Positions 12,416-24,559 of a stretch of DNA of 64,000 nucleotides are shown here, one piece after another. Position 1 is the stretch's first letter. Every line of letters begins with the position of its first letter. The notes under the pieces are model-generated. The model made no database searches. It worked only from the letters and a program-made list of their open reading frames with translations, and had not been told where the DNA came from. The position numbers and the translations under genes were made by a program. This DNA is from Cavia porcellus (lineage: Eukaryota; Chordata; Mammalia; Rodentia; Caviidae): contig NW_026947484.1 of the NCBI RefSeq assembly GCF_034190915.1, forward strand, positions 77,509,982 to 77,573,981, in the 5' to 3' direction.

Positions 12416-12497
12416 AAGTGGTGGGGGTCAGGTATTTTGTTCCAGTGATGAGAAAATGACTAATTCACTGGAACAAAATACCTGACCCCCACCACTT
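12416..12497. repeat. Perfect 33-bp inverted repeat (hairpin)
   Basis: The arms are 12,416-12,448 and 12,465-12,497. They are exact reverse complements, separated by 16 nt. Both carry the terminal motif of the local MaLR LTRs ('caggtattttgt' on one arm, 'acaaaatacctg' on the other). The right arm continues into an antisense LTR. Sequence left of the left arm does not look like LTR, so the arm may be a short snap-back copy rather than a second insertion. Confidence 0.95.
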
Positions 12498-12516
12498 ATA
12501 AGGAAGTGAATTTTAA

Positions 12517-12697
12517 CAGGGCATGTGGCACTACCTTTAATTCCAGCATTTTGTGAGACCAAGGAAGGCAAATTACAAGTTTTAGCCCAGATTTTGCAAT
12601 TTAGCCTCTTAGCAAGAACCTATCTCAGAAAGTAAAAATAGTTGTAGATATAGCTCACATATAGCTCTGAGTTCAGTTCCCAGTGCTGAAGGGGAAA
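12517..12697 (+). repeat. B1-dID composite SINE
   Basis: The left half reads as B1 ('ggcatgtggcactacctttaattccagc'-like start, then the 'gagaccaaggaaggcaaa' block). The right half, about 12,640-12,690, reads as an ID-type tRNA-derived unit ('gatatagctcacatatagctctgagttcagttcccagtgct'-like), with an A-rich end. B1-dID dimers are known from several non-murid rodent lineages. It lies within an antisense MaLR. Confidence 0.75.
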
Positions 12698-12895
12698 AAA
12701 GTTGGGAAGATTTATATTAACTCACAGTTTCACAGGGTTCAGTGTATGGTTGATTGACTCCAACTCAGAAATGGAATGGCAGGAAGCCTGGTAGATGAAA
12801 CTTCCCAATCCCTGACAGGCATAAAACAGAAAGGAAAGGGTGGAGTTGAGGACAGTGAATATATCCTTCCATGTTATGCCCTCAGTGATCCAATT

Positions 12896-13240
12896 GTTAT
12901 GGTTTATGTCTGGGTGTCACCCCAAAGCCTTATGCTGTCATGGAGATGGCTGAGTCTACCCTTTGTGACTGGTTCATTGTCTAGTGCTGGGATTGGCAGT
13001 ATGAGTCCTGCACCCACCCAGGAGCAGGTTAGCAACATACAACATACAACATTTTGCCCTTTGGCTCTTTCCACTTGTGGCAGCCATGAATGGTTGCCCC
13101 TTAGCCACACCCTCCTGCCTTGGAGCCAGCTGAGTATAGTCTGAAACCTCCAAAAACTGTAAGCTAAATAAAACTTTCCTTCCCTAATTTTGGTGTCAGG
13201 TATTTTGTCTTAGTAACAACAGAAAAGTAACCAAGATATC
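12896..13240 (+). mobile_element. MaLR-type LTR, sense, nested in an antisense LTR
   Basis: It begins TGTTATGGTT at 12,896, carries AATAAA at about 13,168, and ends with 'ggtgtcaggtattttgt' followed by an 'aaaagtaacca' terminus. These are the standard start, polyadenylation signal and end of MST/MLT/ORR-type MaLR LTRs. It interrupts an antisense LTR, so it is the younger of the two. Confidence 0.75.
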
Positions 13241-13365
13241 ACCTTTTCCAACCTGGCCCCACCTTCTAATGCAGGGGAACTAAACTCATGAGTGAATTAA
13301 TTAATCCATTGAAAGCTCACAGCTGATTGTGCTATCACAATGTGGGATCTGGTTGGGGGTGGGTC

Positions 13366-13595
13366 ACTAGTGGCATGACCTGAAAGAGTACGTTCATGTC
13401 TTCTCTAGGTCTGCTTCCTGGCTACTATGGTTGGGAATCTTTCCTCCTCCAGGTTATTCTGCCATTCTGCCTCACAGCCATAGATGAAACCTCTGAAACT
13501 GTAAAACAGAAACCACTCCTTCTTAAACTGTGCATATTGGGTCTCAGCAGAAGGAAAGCTGACAAGTGCATAATAATTCTTCTTGTGTATCTCTA
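13366..13595 (+). mobile_element. MaLR-type LTR fragment
   Basis: The 3' half of a rodent MaLR-like LTR: 'ggcatgacctgaaagagta', a 'tgcttcctggctactatgg' block and 'gaaacctctgaaactgtaaa' near the polyadenylation region. The body is diverged and the 5' half is missing. Confidence 0.55.
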
Positions 13596-14097
13596 AATTC
13601 TCTTTTGACTTAAAATTTGTATATTAAGATTATTTTCCCAATATTATAAGTATTTGATAATCAGTCTGCAGTCTATGACCAAAAAGTAGGAAGCTAAAAT
13701 AGAAGAGTATTACCCCTAATATACAGTTTATATATTTCTCCAACTGCATGGTTGGTGTCTAAATCAGTGACAAGTACAAACAACACCTAGAGTGATTAAT
13801 TGCTTTAGGGAGGGGCTATTTTATTCTCTATGGACACAGACAAACTTGGTAAAGGCACAGCATTTCACTTTCCAGAGATGAGAACACTCATTATTAATGA
13901 ATGATAAAGGAGAGAAAGAGTACTGCAGTCATGTGGACTATTTAAGATGCCTCTTTTAAGGTGTTTAGCTCTTCTTACAAAGTTTGTATGAAGAGACTTT
14001 ATCTCACTCTAGGACTAAGTAGTCAAGGAAACATGGACAAGATGTTGTTTGTTTCTTCAACTATAAAACAGGGAAAAATACGGCTCCAATTCTAGAG

Positions 14098-14120
14098 TAT
14101 AATATAATATAATATAATAT
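14098..14120. repeat. Short (AATAT)n tandem repeat
   Basis: About four and a half copies of a 5-bp AT-only unit. Confidence 0.9.
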
Positions 14121-15040
14121 GGGAGATCTATTTTGTGATCCCTCAGAATGACATTTAAGTTTGTCTCTTGGGGGGACGTAGATTTTAAGATCATTGCTTA
14201 TTTCCACCATATCATGGTAGAATCCTTCTTGAATCCTGTCAAACAGTTGTATTTTAATTTTCTATACATATGAAAGATATGATTCTTTTAGGGTACTAAC
14301 CTTACGAAGAATTCAGTCAAAATTAGCAGAATGTCAGCACTTGCCTGTGGCAAGAGTGACATATAGACCGTGGTCCTCAGCACCAAATGCTTAAAGACTG
14401 CTTCACATGTATGAAACTCATCCTGGTATCCAGCCTCTCCTGAAACAGGACACACTTTTCTCCTATTCGAATACATATCTTACACACTGCTTATTCAACC
14501 CTCTTGAAACTGGAAGTATGTTTTGTTTACTTACAAAAGAAAATAATAATACAAAATTTAGACTCATATGCTGGCATCCATTTTTGTGATAATTAAATCT
14601 GCTCCCTATATTTTAGTCAAAAAAAGTACGCACTGGTGTGCTAAGCTCCTGCCTCGTGCTTTACACTCTTATGGTGCTAGGATAAAGATGGCCTATTGTG
14701 AATGTGTTCCTAAAGCAGAGGCAAGAGTAGTTATCCCTGAGTGATCTGAGATGTGGACTGAATTCAGAAACATGACTACCCTTGTCCATTCTAGCCACGG
14801 GCTCAGTTTACCCTTTGTCATTGGGTAATTGCTTCTTTATGCCTTAGTGGTACCCAGAGAGATGAGCATTAAGTACTTCCTCTGGCGTTTAGGTCATGCC
14901 TCTCAGTATAGGTCAGGGGTTCCCCATTTTTTAAATACATGAACTCCTGTAGCAGTCTGATGACTGAAATATGTGGAATACTGCTATAAGCTTTTTGTGT
15001 CTGAAGAATCTTTCTTTTTTATAAAAAAAATTGCTGGAAA

Positions 15041-15073
15041 AAAGATCCATATAAAATGTTTATATGGATCTTT
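15041..15073. repeat. Perfect 15-bp hairpin with 3-nt loop
   Basis: Positions 15,041-15,055 and 15,059-15,073 are exact reverse complements around ATG. The stem is AT-rich. Nothing around it suggests a gene or terminator. Confidence 0.9.
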
Positions 15074-15934
15074 ATAGTGCTTTTCGTCGGAAGAATTTAC
15101 AGAGGTTTACTAACATTTGAACCATGATAATATATCCTCTATATAGACACAAAAGTCTTCCCAACCCAAAGATTGCTGTAGTGGAGGGTCTCAATAGCTT
15201 TCCCTCTTTTTCCTGGCTTTTCCCATGGAGTGGGCCATGAATGTCCCAATTCTTTACTATCTGACCACTGGGTAGGGCCAGAAGGCTTAAGGTAGAGCTG
15301 CTATAAAGAACAGGGGATGAGAAATGTGAGGGATTGAGTATAAACTCAGTCAAATGGGGAAGGATAAAGGGATTGATGCTGAAAGACAAAGTCAAAAGTC
15401 AATCCAAGGAATGATGTGTACCTCTAGACAAGGGTTCATGAAAAGGGTAGTGGAACCCAACATTGAGTTAGGGGTTCATTCCTGATTTTGCTGGCTATGT
15501 GCTGGCATAGCTCTAAAGCAATCTCAAAATGTCTCAGTCAAAGGAGAATCATATAGATTATTTTAAGTGGTGGCAACAATATTTGGCAATGCTGTATCAT
15601 AGATATATTTTCTACATATTAATAAAAATTTCCATTTTTGCAAGTAAGCCATAGTCATGAAAAACAGACTTAGAAATGCCCTATAAACTTAGTTTGGACC
15701 TCCAGTTAGAATAATGGATATTAATATGTTCCTGATTACTTACGAAATGCAGGCACCAAATAAATCATTCTCACCCAAATAACCAGAGTGTCCTTAATTC
15801 TTGTGCCCTACTGCCCAGAATTCCTTCACTGAACCAGTCTGTCCTGAGCAACAGAGCCACCTCGTGGTCACGGTAGGAAACGTTCTAACCTAGCGCACTG
15901 TAACCCTGTGCATTTTCTTCTGGAAGAGTGCTAA

Positions 15935-16080
15935 AGGCAAAACAGCTGGGCCCCAGCTCGGAGGCTTACGAATTAGCAAGGCTAAATAATCTGGATTTTA
16001 AACAAGTTCTCAGGTGATGAAGTAAAGAAGGACTGCTTTTCAGTGAGCCACACTCCGAGAACCTTTGCTTTATAGTAACC
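15935..16080 (+). mobile_element. MER5-type hAT DNA transposon fragment
   Basis: The right part, 'ttctcaggtgatga' followed by 'cactccgagaacctttgct', matches the MER5A 3' half (a non-autonomous hAT-Charlie element). The left half is diverged. Confidence 0.55.
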
Positions 16081-16089
16081 CTTCTACAA

Positions 16090-16810
16090 AGGATGTGCTC
16101 AGGTTGTCCTGTAAGACTTCAACAACTCCACTGGCTGACATCAGCTCATTTCACATGTTAGATCAATTTTTTTCGTATGGACATGCACTTTTTGTATCTG
16201 CATTTTTGTGCCGTGGTTTCTCTTTTTCCTAGGACATCACAAAAAATATTTTTCTTTTCCTTTAATTTCTTTGGATTTGTAATTAATATTTTAAAAGGAA
16301 AAAGAAGCTGGCAGAATCTGATAAACATGATTAGTTAACACATTTGATTAAGGAAATAACAAGTTCTGAAATTTACTAATTAACATTGTATTTTAAAGCC
16401 TTAGAAAGTGTCTGATTACTTACATTGTCACTAAGTTCCAAATTGCTTCCAAGTCTTCCTTCAACTACAATGTTTTCATAAAAAATATGCAAAATGGAAA
16501 AAGTTATTTTTGTTATTAGCTATATTTTGTTGAAAGCATTGTACATCATACATTATTGGCTAATAAGGTTTGGAGGAACTATAGACATAATTTCTAATCC
16601 TATTTTTCTGCAAAATAGATTTTGACTTCCAAGTAAGTATCAAGGGAGAGAAGTAAACAGACCTTTGGAGATTATCCATGTATAATTTGAAAACCAGCAA
16701 TACTTGTACAAGCATTGGACAGTTCACAGCGTGCTTGGACAGAAATCATAAAAGAGTTACACACACCCAAGTGGCAGGGAATCAAGTTTGTGGTGCTTAA
16801 AATTTCTAGT
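16090..16810. other. Unclassified AT-rich sequence
   Basis: No gene or repeat recognised. Confidence 0.35.
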
Positions 16811-16814
16811 ATGG

Positions 16815-16905
16815 GACTGGGGCTATAGCTTAGTGGCATAAGTGCCTGCCTGGCAAAGGCAAGGTCCTGAGTTTGATTCTTGATACAAAACAACAAACAA
16901 AAAAT
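16815..16905 (+). repeat. ID-type SINE
   Basis: 'gggctatagcttagtggcat' at about 16,822 is the A-box region and 'gtcctgagtttgattcttg' the B-box region of a tRNA-derived ID element, followed by a CAAA-rich tail. The RNA polymerase III boxes are diverged, so activity is doubtful. Confidence 0.88.
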
Positions 16906-17980
16906 TAGTCATAATCAATTACAAACTGGCTAAAAATATATTTAAAGGCCTTTTAGTTTCACCTATGGCACATTTTAAAAATAAAACATACAGCTTTCTT
17001 CCTAGTAGTTTTTATCTTTTCATAAAGACAAAACTTCCTAACTTCACGAGACATTAAAGCATATGTGGGTTCTTTGGAGCCTGTGTGAAATCCATCAATC
17101 ACATCTCCCATTAGTTGTCTCCAGAGAGGAAAGTGCAAAGTTGCAGTGTCCTGTGAGCTACTGAGATGATAGTTGTGTGATGCTCTCACACCACCCTTGT
17201 TAATGTCTTGACAGCCAGAGTGACTTTATAGGCCAAGTGAGAAAATACTGAGGATCAAGTTATAAACAAAGGCTCCCTTTGAAGTTAGCAGGCAAATGTC
17301 TCATGTAAGCAACACGGGGCAGGCTTTTGGTGTAGGTTTTTTTTTTTTTTCCTGCTTTCTTGCTTTTGCTTTTTAAAAAAAACACGCAAGACTTCAGACA
17401 CAGAAGAGCCATAAATGTAGATTTTTTACTAGGACCTTTGTGACCAACAGTCTCTTAGATCTCTGGACTTCTGGGAAATAAAGGAAGCCCTTTGGTGGAC
17501 TCAGGTGTTCATGGTTCCTACATCTGTTTTAAGGTTTCTTTCATGAGGAAAGATGGTGTCATGCCTCTCTTCTGCCTTTGACCCTGAGATCCAGTTCTGC
17601 AACTCAAGACAAGGTAAGGTGTGGTTCTAGGGAAGTGGGTTTTTCATCTCACAAAGGAACTGTTGATGCTTTGTGTCCAAAGACACAGACAGAGAAGTTG
17701 ATACCGTGTTACCTCCCATGTATCTATATTGTGGGTTTTGGAACACAGCGCTCCAACAATTTTGGGTTGTTTCTTTCTGAGTGGGAGTGGAAGTCTTTGG
17801 AAATAAGATGTGTGACTGAGACTTAAGAGTCTGGTGCTGGACTGCCATAGAGTTCTCTCTACCTGGGCTTCTGTAAGCTCTCTGGAACTCTGCCTTCTAG
17901 GGGCAGCTGCTACACCAACCAGGACAGAGGATGGTAATCATGTTATCATCAGTAGAATTCCAACCTAAATCACCCAGCTA
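16906..17980. other. Unclassified sequence
   Basis: No gene recognised. Contains a T-run near 17,338-17,350. Short overlapping open frames at 17,578-17,848 on both strands are likely chance. Confidence 0.35.
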
Positions 17981-17984
17981 TAAC

Positions 17985-18305
17985 TGTTAAACTTAATTGT
18001 CAGCTTGACTAGATTGTGAGATACATAGAAAGGTGATTGGATCATGGTGGCCCTGGGTTCATTGGTAGATTAATCTGCTAATGGTTAGAACAGAATGTGT
18101 TCTGAGGAGGTGGGGCCCGAACAGAGTTGTGTCTTTGGAGATCTGGCTCATGTTTGTTCTCTGTTCTCCATTTCCCAGATGCCATGAAATTAACAATTTT
18201 GCCCCAACACTTCTGTCATGATATTCCTGCCTTGTAGTCATCTGATTATGAAGTAAAACCAAACCATGACCAGCAAAACAAAAACTTGTTCTCTTTTAAG
18301 TTGTG
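17985..18305 (+). mobile_element. Rodent MaLR-like LTR fragment
   Basis: 'ttaattgtcagcttgactag' near 17,993, 'gtgattggatcatggtggc', a 'tctgttctccatttcccagatgcc' block and a 3' 'gaagtaaaaccaaac' region match the order seen in the local MaLR-like LTRs at 24.1, 33.2 and 41.9 kb. Confidence 0.55.
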
Positions 18306-18309
18306 TATG

Positions 18310-18372
18310 ACTGGTATTTGATCCCAGGGATGAAAATCTGACCAGTATTCTATCACTACGCCTGCATGCAGT
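18310..18372 (-). repeat. ID-type SINE fragment, antisense
   Basis: 'ggtatttgatcccagggatg' and 'attctatcactacgcctgc' are the reverse complement of the B-box and A-box sides of an ID element. The copy is short and diverged. Confidence 0.5.
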
Positions 18373-18374
18373 TC

Positions 18375-19920
18375 AAAACCAAACTTATCCATGGAAAAGA
18401 TTGTTTCACCTTAAGAACTCTTAGAATTCATTAGATCAGTGCACTTGTGTACTTAATTCTCACTGATGTCCAATTTGAGTCATCTTCAAATCAATTTTTC
18501 ATAACTGAGTAGCCCCAAATCCAGGAAACCTTACAAAATCACCTCCTAGGAGCAAGCGATTTTTCTGATTGGATCCATCTTGGCCTTAAGGGCAAGATTT
18601 CTGCCATGCCTGGGTATTCTAGTTACTGAGAGTTTTCTCTGCCAGCCAGCTCCAATCTTCTCACACTGATGAGGGGTGAGAGAATGCAGGTGTGTAGAAT
18701 AACACTGCATCTCTCTGCAGCAGGCAGAGCATCTGTATTTATGATGGTGGAATAGTATCAGCATATGCAAAAAACAGCTGCTGCCTTTGGGTCTCCAGCA
18801 CCCAAGAACAAAAAATAAGTCTGACAAATGTAATATTTTTTCCAATGCATGTTGCAGAAGTTTGAAAATAATTCCTTCAATTGCTTTTGTTTTCATTTTA
18901 TAGCCCAGGGGGGGAAATAGCTATCAAATTTAGTATATGCATTTTATTTTGTGGCACATTGAGATTCAACCATATCATTTATAATGAAAAAAGAGCAAGA
19001 TTTAAATATTTTTTTAAAAAAAAAAAAACTTTCTTTACCAGAGACATGGTCTGAACCAGTGCCAAAGATTTCAAGCTGGTGAACCAGCAAAGGAGTCAGA
19101 TAAATCAGAATGAGTGTAACAGATCTGATCTATTTCAGCTCAGATTAACCTCTTTACTGTGTCTTCAATGGCCCCAAATCCTGGGTCACAGGAATAAAAA
19201 TGTCTAACAGAGCAGAACCTCAGGGAAAAAAATAATAAAAAAGGAGTGAATTACATAAAGAAAAGTGAGATGTGTGACTCTTGGCTATATGTGGCCAGGC
19301 TATCACAGGGTTTGAGAGAGGACAGGGAAACATTCTTTACTGTACCGGTCTGAAAGGCAGATTTATTTCACTTGTATGTAATAATTCCAGATCTCAGTGA
19401 CAATTTACATTAGTTGGTAACAGCTGCTTATAGGTCAGGTAACAAAAGCATTGAATAACCTCATAATGAACAACTGTGGATTTCACATTGCTGTTAATTG
19501 CATTTCATGCTCTTAGCTTCAAGTAGACTGTGTGAAAAATACAGAATCAGGTTCTACATTTCTGATTTTTCCTCTCTAAAAGAGGGGAAATCTTCAGAAG
19601 GAAGGTCAGGGGTGGAAAGACTATCAAGAGGCTTGGACCAAGTAGGACTTCCTGGGCAGAAGTCTGTGGCTGTTTAGGGGGGATGAGTGACACCTACAGA
19701 GAGCTCAAAGGAGCTGCCTGTGATGTGCAGAGGAGCTCACTCTTGGTAACTAGCCAGAACTGGGGACACTTTCCACAAGCTGACCATGAGTATTAACGGA
19801 TAAGGGTTCCCTCTCTTTGTCAGTCACTTGTTTTGTTGAATTCTGCAACTTAAACATGGTGTTTCATTGAGGATAACAGTCTAGCTCTCCATTCAGGCCT
19901 ATAGGTGGGTGAAGAAGAAT
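18375..19920. other. Unclassified sequence
   Basis: No gene recognised. Contains a T-run/A-run pair near 19,008-19,028. A 116-codon frame on minus (18,546-18,896) has no recognisable domain and I do not call it. Confidence 0.35.
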
Positions 19921-19924
19921 GCTG

Positions 19925-20095
19925 GGCTAGTGTTTCTCACACTATAAAGTGCATAGGAATTACCTAAGATACTGTCAAAATGCAGATGCTGAATTTAGTA
20001 GGGTTGTATGTATGTGTATGTGTGTGTGGGGCTATATTTCTAACAACCTAATGGATGTTCTAGGTCTTTTGACCACACAGTACTGTGTTATAGAT
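19925..20095 (+). mobile_element. MER5A-type hAT element with GT-rich insert
   Basis: 'gtgtttctcacactataaag', 'gcataggaattacctaag' and 'aaaatgcagatgctgaattt' follow the MER5A 5' half, and 'atttctaacaacctaatgg' its centre. A TG-rich tract at about 20,005-20,030 replaces part of the middle. Confidence 0.7.
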
Positions 20096-20099
20096 CCCA

Positions 20100-23000
20100 G
20101 GCATTTTATCAATTCTGGGACTTTATCACTCTGTGTACCATTGAATTCTCTGAGGCAAGAGATGGGTTATGCCAGAGAGCACCCAGTGATGCTGAACACA
20201 TGTATGTGATGGCCAGGGCACCTAGGTTCTGCCTGGGCTGCAAAATTCACTAAGATTTCTCTGAAGAGCATGTTGGGCTGGGTGACTAACACTGTTGGTA
20301 TTTTCACAATAGCTACTTTAACCTATTTCAGAAACAACTATAAGATTTGGGTAAGGAGCAGTCTGTGACCTAACTTTAGTACTGATATTCTCTAATAACA
20401 CTGGGGGACAGAAAGGTATTTCTATTGCAGACTCTTTCCTATTTAAGACACCATTATCATTTAAAAGTGCAGTGAGAAGAAAAATGTTAGTGCTGAGCTA
20501 AGAATCAGAATCTTTCATTAATGCCTGAGATGTAGAATATTCTTATTTTACACAATTCTTCACTTCAAGAAAATCAAGAAACTTTACATGAATTGTTACA
20601 AGTTAATATACATTGTTAATGTATATTATTTAATATTCTGTTTTATTACTGTATCCATATAGATTTTCATTACGAATGATATGAATTAATAGGAACTGGT
20701 CCTATAATAAATTTTATGGTATTTTTTGAATGAATTATGTTGCATTAGAGAAGCTTGAAAAGATATTACAGTGCTATTTACTATACAGTGGATGAACATT
20801 TACAACTTTATAGGGAAGATAGAACTAGATATGTGGATGTGAGAATTTTCCCATGCTCTACATTGTTGGTTGAGCTGTGAAACAGAAAAGGTGATCTGGT
20901 AGAACCTTCGAGAAAGACTTCAGTTTAAAACCTCCGTACACATCCCAGCTGATACATCTCTTATGAAACATCCAATGTTACTTAATCAGAACATCAAATA
21001 AGACTACTAAGTTGAGAGGGAATTTATAGAATTTTAGAATGTGTAATAATAATAATTAAGTGTACTTATTTCTTGGAAATATATGCACATTAACAGTGAA
21101 TGATTTTCATTTAATAAATATGAGGTGACTACATAAGTGTTTTGGAATTATACATGGTGCAGGGTCCTGAGGAACTTTCTATTTTCCAAAACACTTATCA
21201 CATGATATTTTATTTTTTTATTAACTTGTAAAAGTCATATGGGAGTGAAAAAAGCAGAAAAATTCAACTTTGGCATCAGAGGAAATACTTCTCCCAGGAT
21301 TTGGCAGGTGAGCGCATGCCAGTATTTCTCTACAAAAGAAGCTGGAGAAAGCTGCCAGGAATATGTGTAATATGAACAGAGATAATTATAGTGGTGAATT
21401 AGATCACTGAATGTAACTTAGAAATTATTTTGCTCACTGATTTGCTGATTAAGTGACTTGGCAATTTTTATGGTTAAGAGTAAAATTGTTAGTTTTGCTA
21501 GTAGTTTTTTTAGGGGATACGAAACTGACTGAGAAATTTTTAACATTGTCCAGGAGAGGACTTTCCAAGTTATTGTGTTGTGGTATAATGAACATGCAGT
21601 AGGTGATCTCATGGTCCCCATCTAGTTATAGAATTCTGTTGGTGGTGTGGGTACAGCAAGTGAAAACATCCCTAGGTTGGAAGCCTAGGGTTTTTGTATC
21701 TGGGCCATACTGTTATTAGCTATTGCAACTGAAGAAGATCATTTTTCCTTCTGAGGATTTTCTCCTTTGTAAAATTAGAAGCTACACTAGATGATTATTA
21801 AGGTTCTTCCGAGGCTCCTTGTTTTATACTATCCCATTCCTTTCCTTGAGAACACGCTGTATCTTTTGTAAAGAAATGAATTTTATTCCCTCTGTTGTCT
21901 AGTGCCTCTGTCTGGTCCTGGGAACTGGTTTTCCCTGCTCAGGAGTGTGATCAGTGGCTCCTTCTTCTGACTGGAGGAAGCTGAGATATAAAGAGAGAAA
22001 GCAGTGACTGCAAAGTTTCCTATGACTTTCGGAGTAGGAAACTTCATCGGTATCAAAGCTGCTTGGTCAAATTCAGCATTTCATCACATTTTCAGCATTG
22101 TTGAGAGTAGAAGAATAATTCTCAGGTTCCAGGATTAACTTATAACTTTCTTCTCCCAGTATTTCACAGGGCATCATAATTATTTTTAAATTATGAAATA
22201 TTTGAAAAATCCTGAGAAACTATAGAGAACAACATACAGATACAAGTGTACCTAACCAGCAAATTTAATGTATATTAAATGCTTGTTTCAAGTGTTTTGT
22301 CTTACAAGCAAATATGATATTAACATTTAACAAAAGCCAAGGAACATCCCATTCCCCTCATTTCCTTCCTCCCCAGGGATAATCATCATCTTGAAGTTGT
22401 TGGTCATCATTTCAGTGTGTATGTTTTTTCTGTAGTACATTTTATATGCTTTGTATGTGTATAGTGTTGTATTACCTGTTTACATTTTTATATAACTGGT
22501 ATAATGCTCTATCAACCCTTTTATAGCTGCTCTTTTGCCTGAAAAAACTTCTGATACTAACTTTTTAAAGTATCTGTCCATGTTGATAAATATAGTGATT
22601 CAACATCAGTTTGGGGTAGCACTCCAGTATGACACAATAAACCTCTTATTTTTTCACTCCTTTGTTGAGGGATGTTTTTATAAAAAAAACTATTTTGGAA
22701 AGATACATGCTTGATTTAATGATGCTTATATGGCTCTGATGTACATAGGTGTGGTCCTTTTGTAACATTTATATACTTTTCTGATTGTCTTTTTAATAGG
22801 ACTAAATATCCTTGAAGGCAGAGATGCTTTCAAGTTCTCTATGCAATTGTTCATCCAAGAGCATTTAAAACTACCAGTTAGACTCCAGGGAGTTTGCTGA
22901 AGGCTTCTAGAGGAGAGAAAGAACCTAGAGTGGATGCGTTCAACCAGAGATGCATGAGGTAGATTCAACAAACAAAGGAGTCTTACGTTCTTTATAATTA

Positions 23001-24055
23001 TCTCATATTAGAAAAAGCCTTAGAAACCACATCAGATGCCTTTGACTTCTCTTGAAAGGCTGAAGAAGTAGAACAGCTCTTCATAGACCTTGTTGGACGT
23101 AGGGTGAGGCTCTGTGGTGGCTGTGCCTTTGGATGGGACATGTGCTCTCTACCTGGCCCACATTTCTCCTTTACAGGAGCTGTCTGGGCTTCGCACCTCT
23201 CCCAGCTTGTCATTCTTCACTTGAGAGAGAATATAGAAGCCAGCACTGGTGTCACGAAGGCAAGGGAGAGCAAGAGGTCAGGAGATGAATCTGTCTGCTC
23301 AGGAAGTCTGGGTGTCCATAAGTACTGGCCACACAGACTGTGCTGTGTACAGCCTCCCTTTACAGTTGTGTTTCTGTTGGTTTCTCCCTGTATTTCACCC
23401 AGGTTGAGCTTGTCAAAATATTTTATTCAATATGTAATGTGAGTATATGCCATAACTTTACTATATGTTTTGGAAATTTAAACTAATCTCTGTTATCCTA
23501 TTTTTCCTCAGATTCCATTCTCATGCATATTAAAAATATCAATTTTTCTTTCTTTTTACTTTGTAAATGTTTATCTCATAGATCTTTGCTTGATCCTTTT
23601 TTTTCTCCAATATTTTAGTGTCATTTTGTTTTGCGTTTCTCATGGTGCAGTTTTGGTTTAGAGATATCTTTAAAATTTTTATGAAAAATAAAAGTTCACA
23701 AGCAAATAGTAAGAGAATAATAATAATTACTATGTGTCATTATTCTATGATATAGAAATACTACCATTTTGCATTTACTATTTCTGTTTAATAAGGACAT
23801 TTAAGCAAATGACAGTTTCTTTCATATCTTCTCTTTATGCATTTTGATTTTGGTGATGTCTCATTTTTCTGCATATTTTTGTTGGTTTCTCTTGATTCAA
23901 TTAAAGTCTTACAGAAGTTGACTTTTGTGTGTTGATCAGCATCCAAAACATTCTGATTCTCAAGGTAGAAGAGATTGACTTCACATTTATGAAATACACA
24001 GATGCGTTCCTTTTCTGAAGAAGAAACAAAGTATTTGTTTTATGCCCTTTGCCCT
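20100..24055. other. Long unclassified stretch
   Basis: No coding exon recognised. 22,330-22,680 has the feel of an old antisense LINE, and 22,730-22,860 of an old L2 tail, but neither match is firm. Small open frames at 22,726-23,442 overlap on both strands without splice-site support. Confidence 0.35.
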
Positions 24056-24057
24056 TC

Positions 24058-24400
24058 TGAGATAGTTTAGATCTGAAAAAGTCTCATGTGTTTGGAAGGT
24101 GACTGGATCATGAAAGTGCTACAGCTGACTTGCTGTTAGGAGGTGAGATCGGATTGGAAGGGTGATTCTGGTGGGGAGGCTGACCAGGAAGAATAACTCT
24201 CTTCCGGTTCTTTCCTTTTCTCCCTGCTTCCTGACTTACCTGACCTAAGCAACTTTCCTTCACCAGACCCCTATACTCTTTCTGCGTATGAGCCTGCCAA
24301 CAATAGATTGAAACTTCTAAAATTGTGTACTAAAATAAACCTTTCCTTCTTTAAGTTGCAGGTACTAGGTATTATGTTCATGGGGGAGAAAAAGGCTAAG
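24058..24400 (+). mobile_element. MaLR-type LTR
   Basis: The start 'gatagtttagatctgaaaaa', 'ggtgactggatcatgaaag', 'ttaggaggtgagatc', a 3' AATAAA at about 24,334, and 'ggtactaggtattatgttca' with a final 'aaaggctaagaca' give the complete order of an MST/MLT-class LTR in plus orientation. Confidence 0.8.
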
Positions 24401-24559
24401 ACATCTTCCTACTCAATCTTTCTGTCAGTGATCAAGAGTTAAATATCCTACTTTTTACTATTATAAAATCATTGTTTCTTTTAATACTGTCATATTTTAA
24501 AACAAAATTATTTAGCTTCATCTCTTAACAGTCCCTTGTGTCCTCTTGGGTTCCTCCTG

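Larger units (their letters stand above)
12465..13365 (-). mobile_element. MaLR-type LTR, antisense, host of nested insertions
   Basis: LTR sequence appears in three pieces. The terminus is at 12,465-12,515. The second piece, about 12,700-12,893, has 'actcacagtttcacagggttcagt', the antisense LTR body. The third, about 13,243-13,365, has 'ctttctaatgcaggg'-like and 'gaattaattaatccattgaaagc' motifs typical of antisense MaLR 5' halves. A composite SINE splits pieces one and two, and a sense LTR splits pieces two and three. Family and exact ends are uncertain. Confidence 0.65.
13596..15925. other. Unclassified non-coding stretch
   Basis: No gene and no confident repeat, apart from a short (TAATA)-type tandem run at about 14,098-14,120 and the 15-bp hairpin at 15,041-15,073. 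Open frames are short and unconvincing. Confidence 0.4.
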
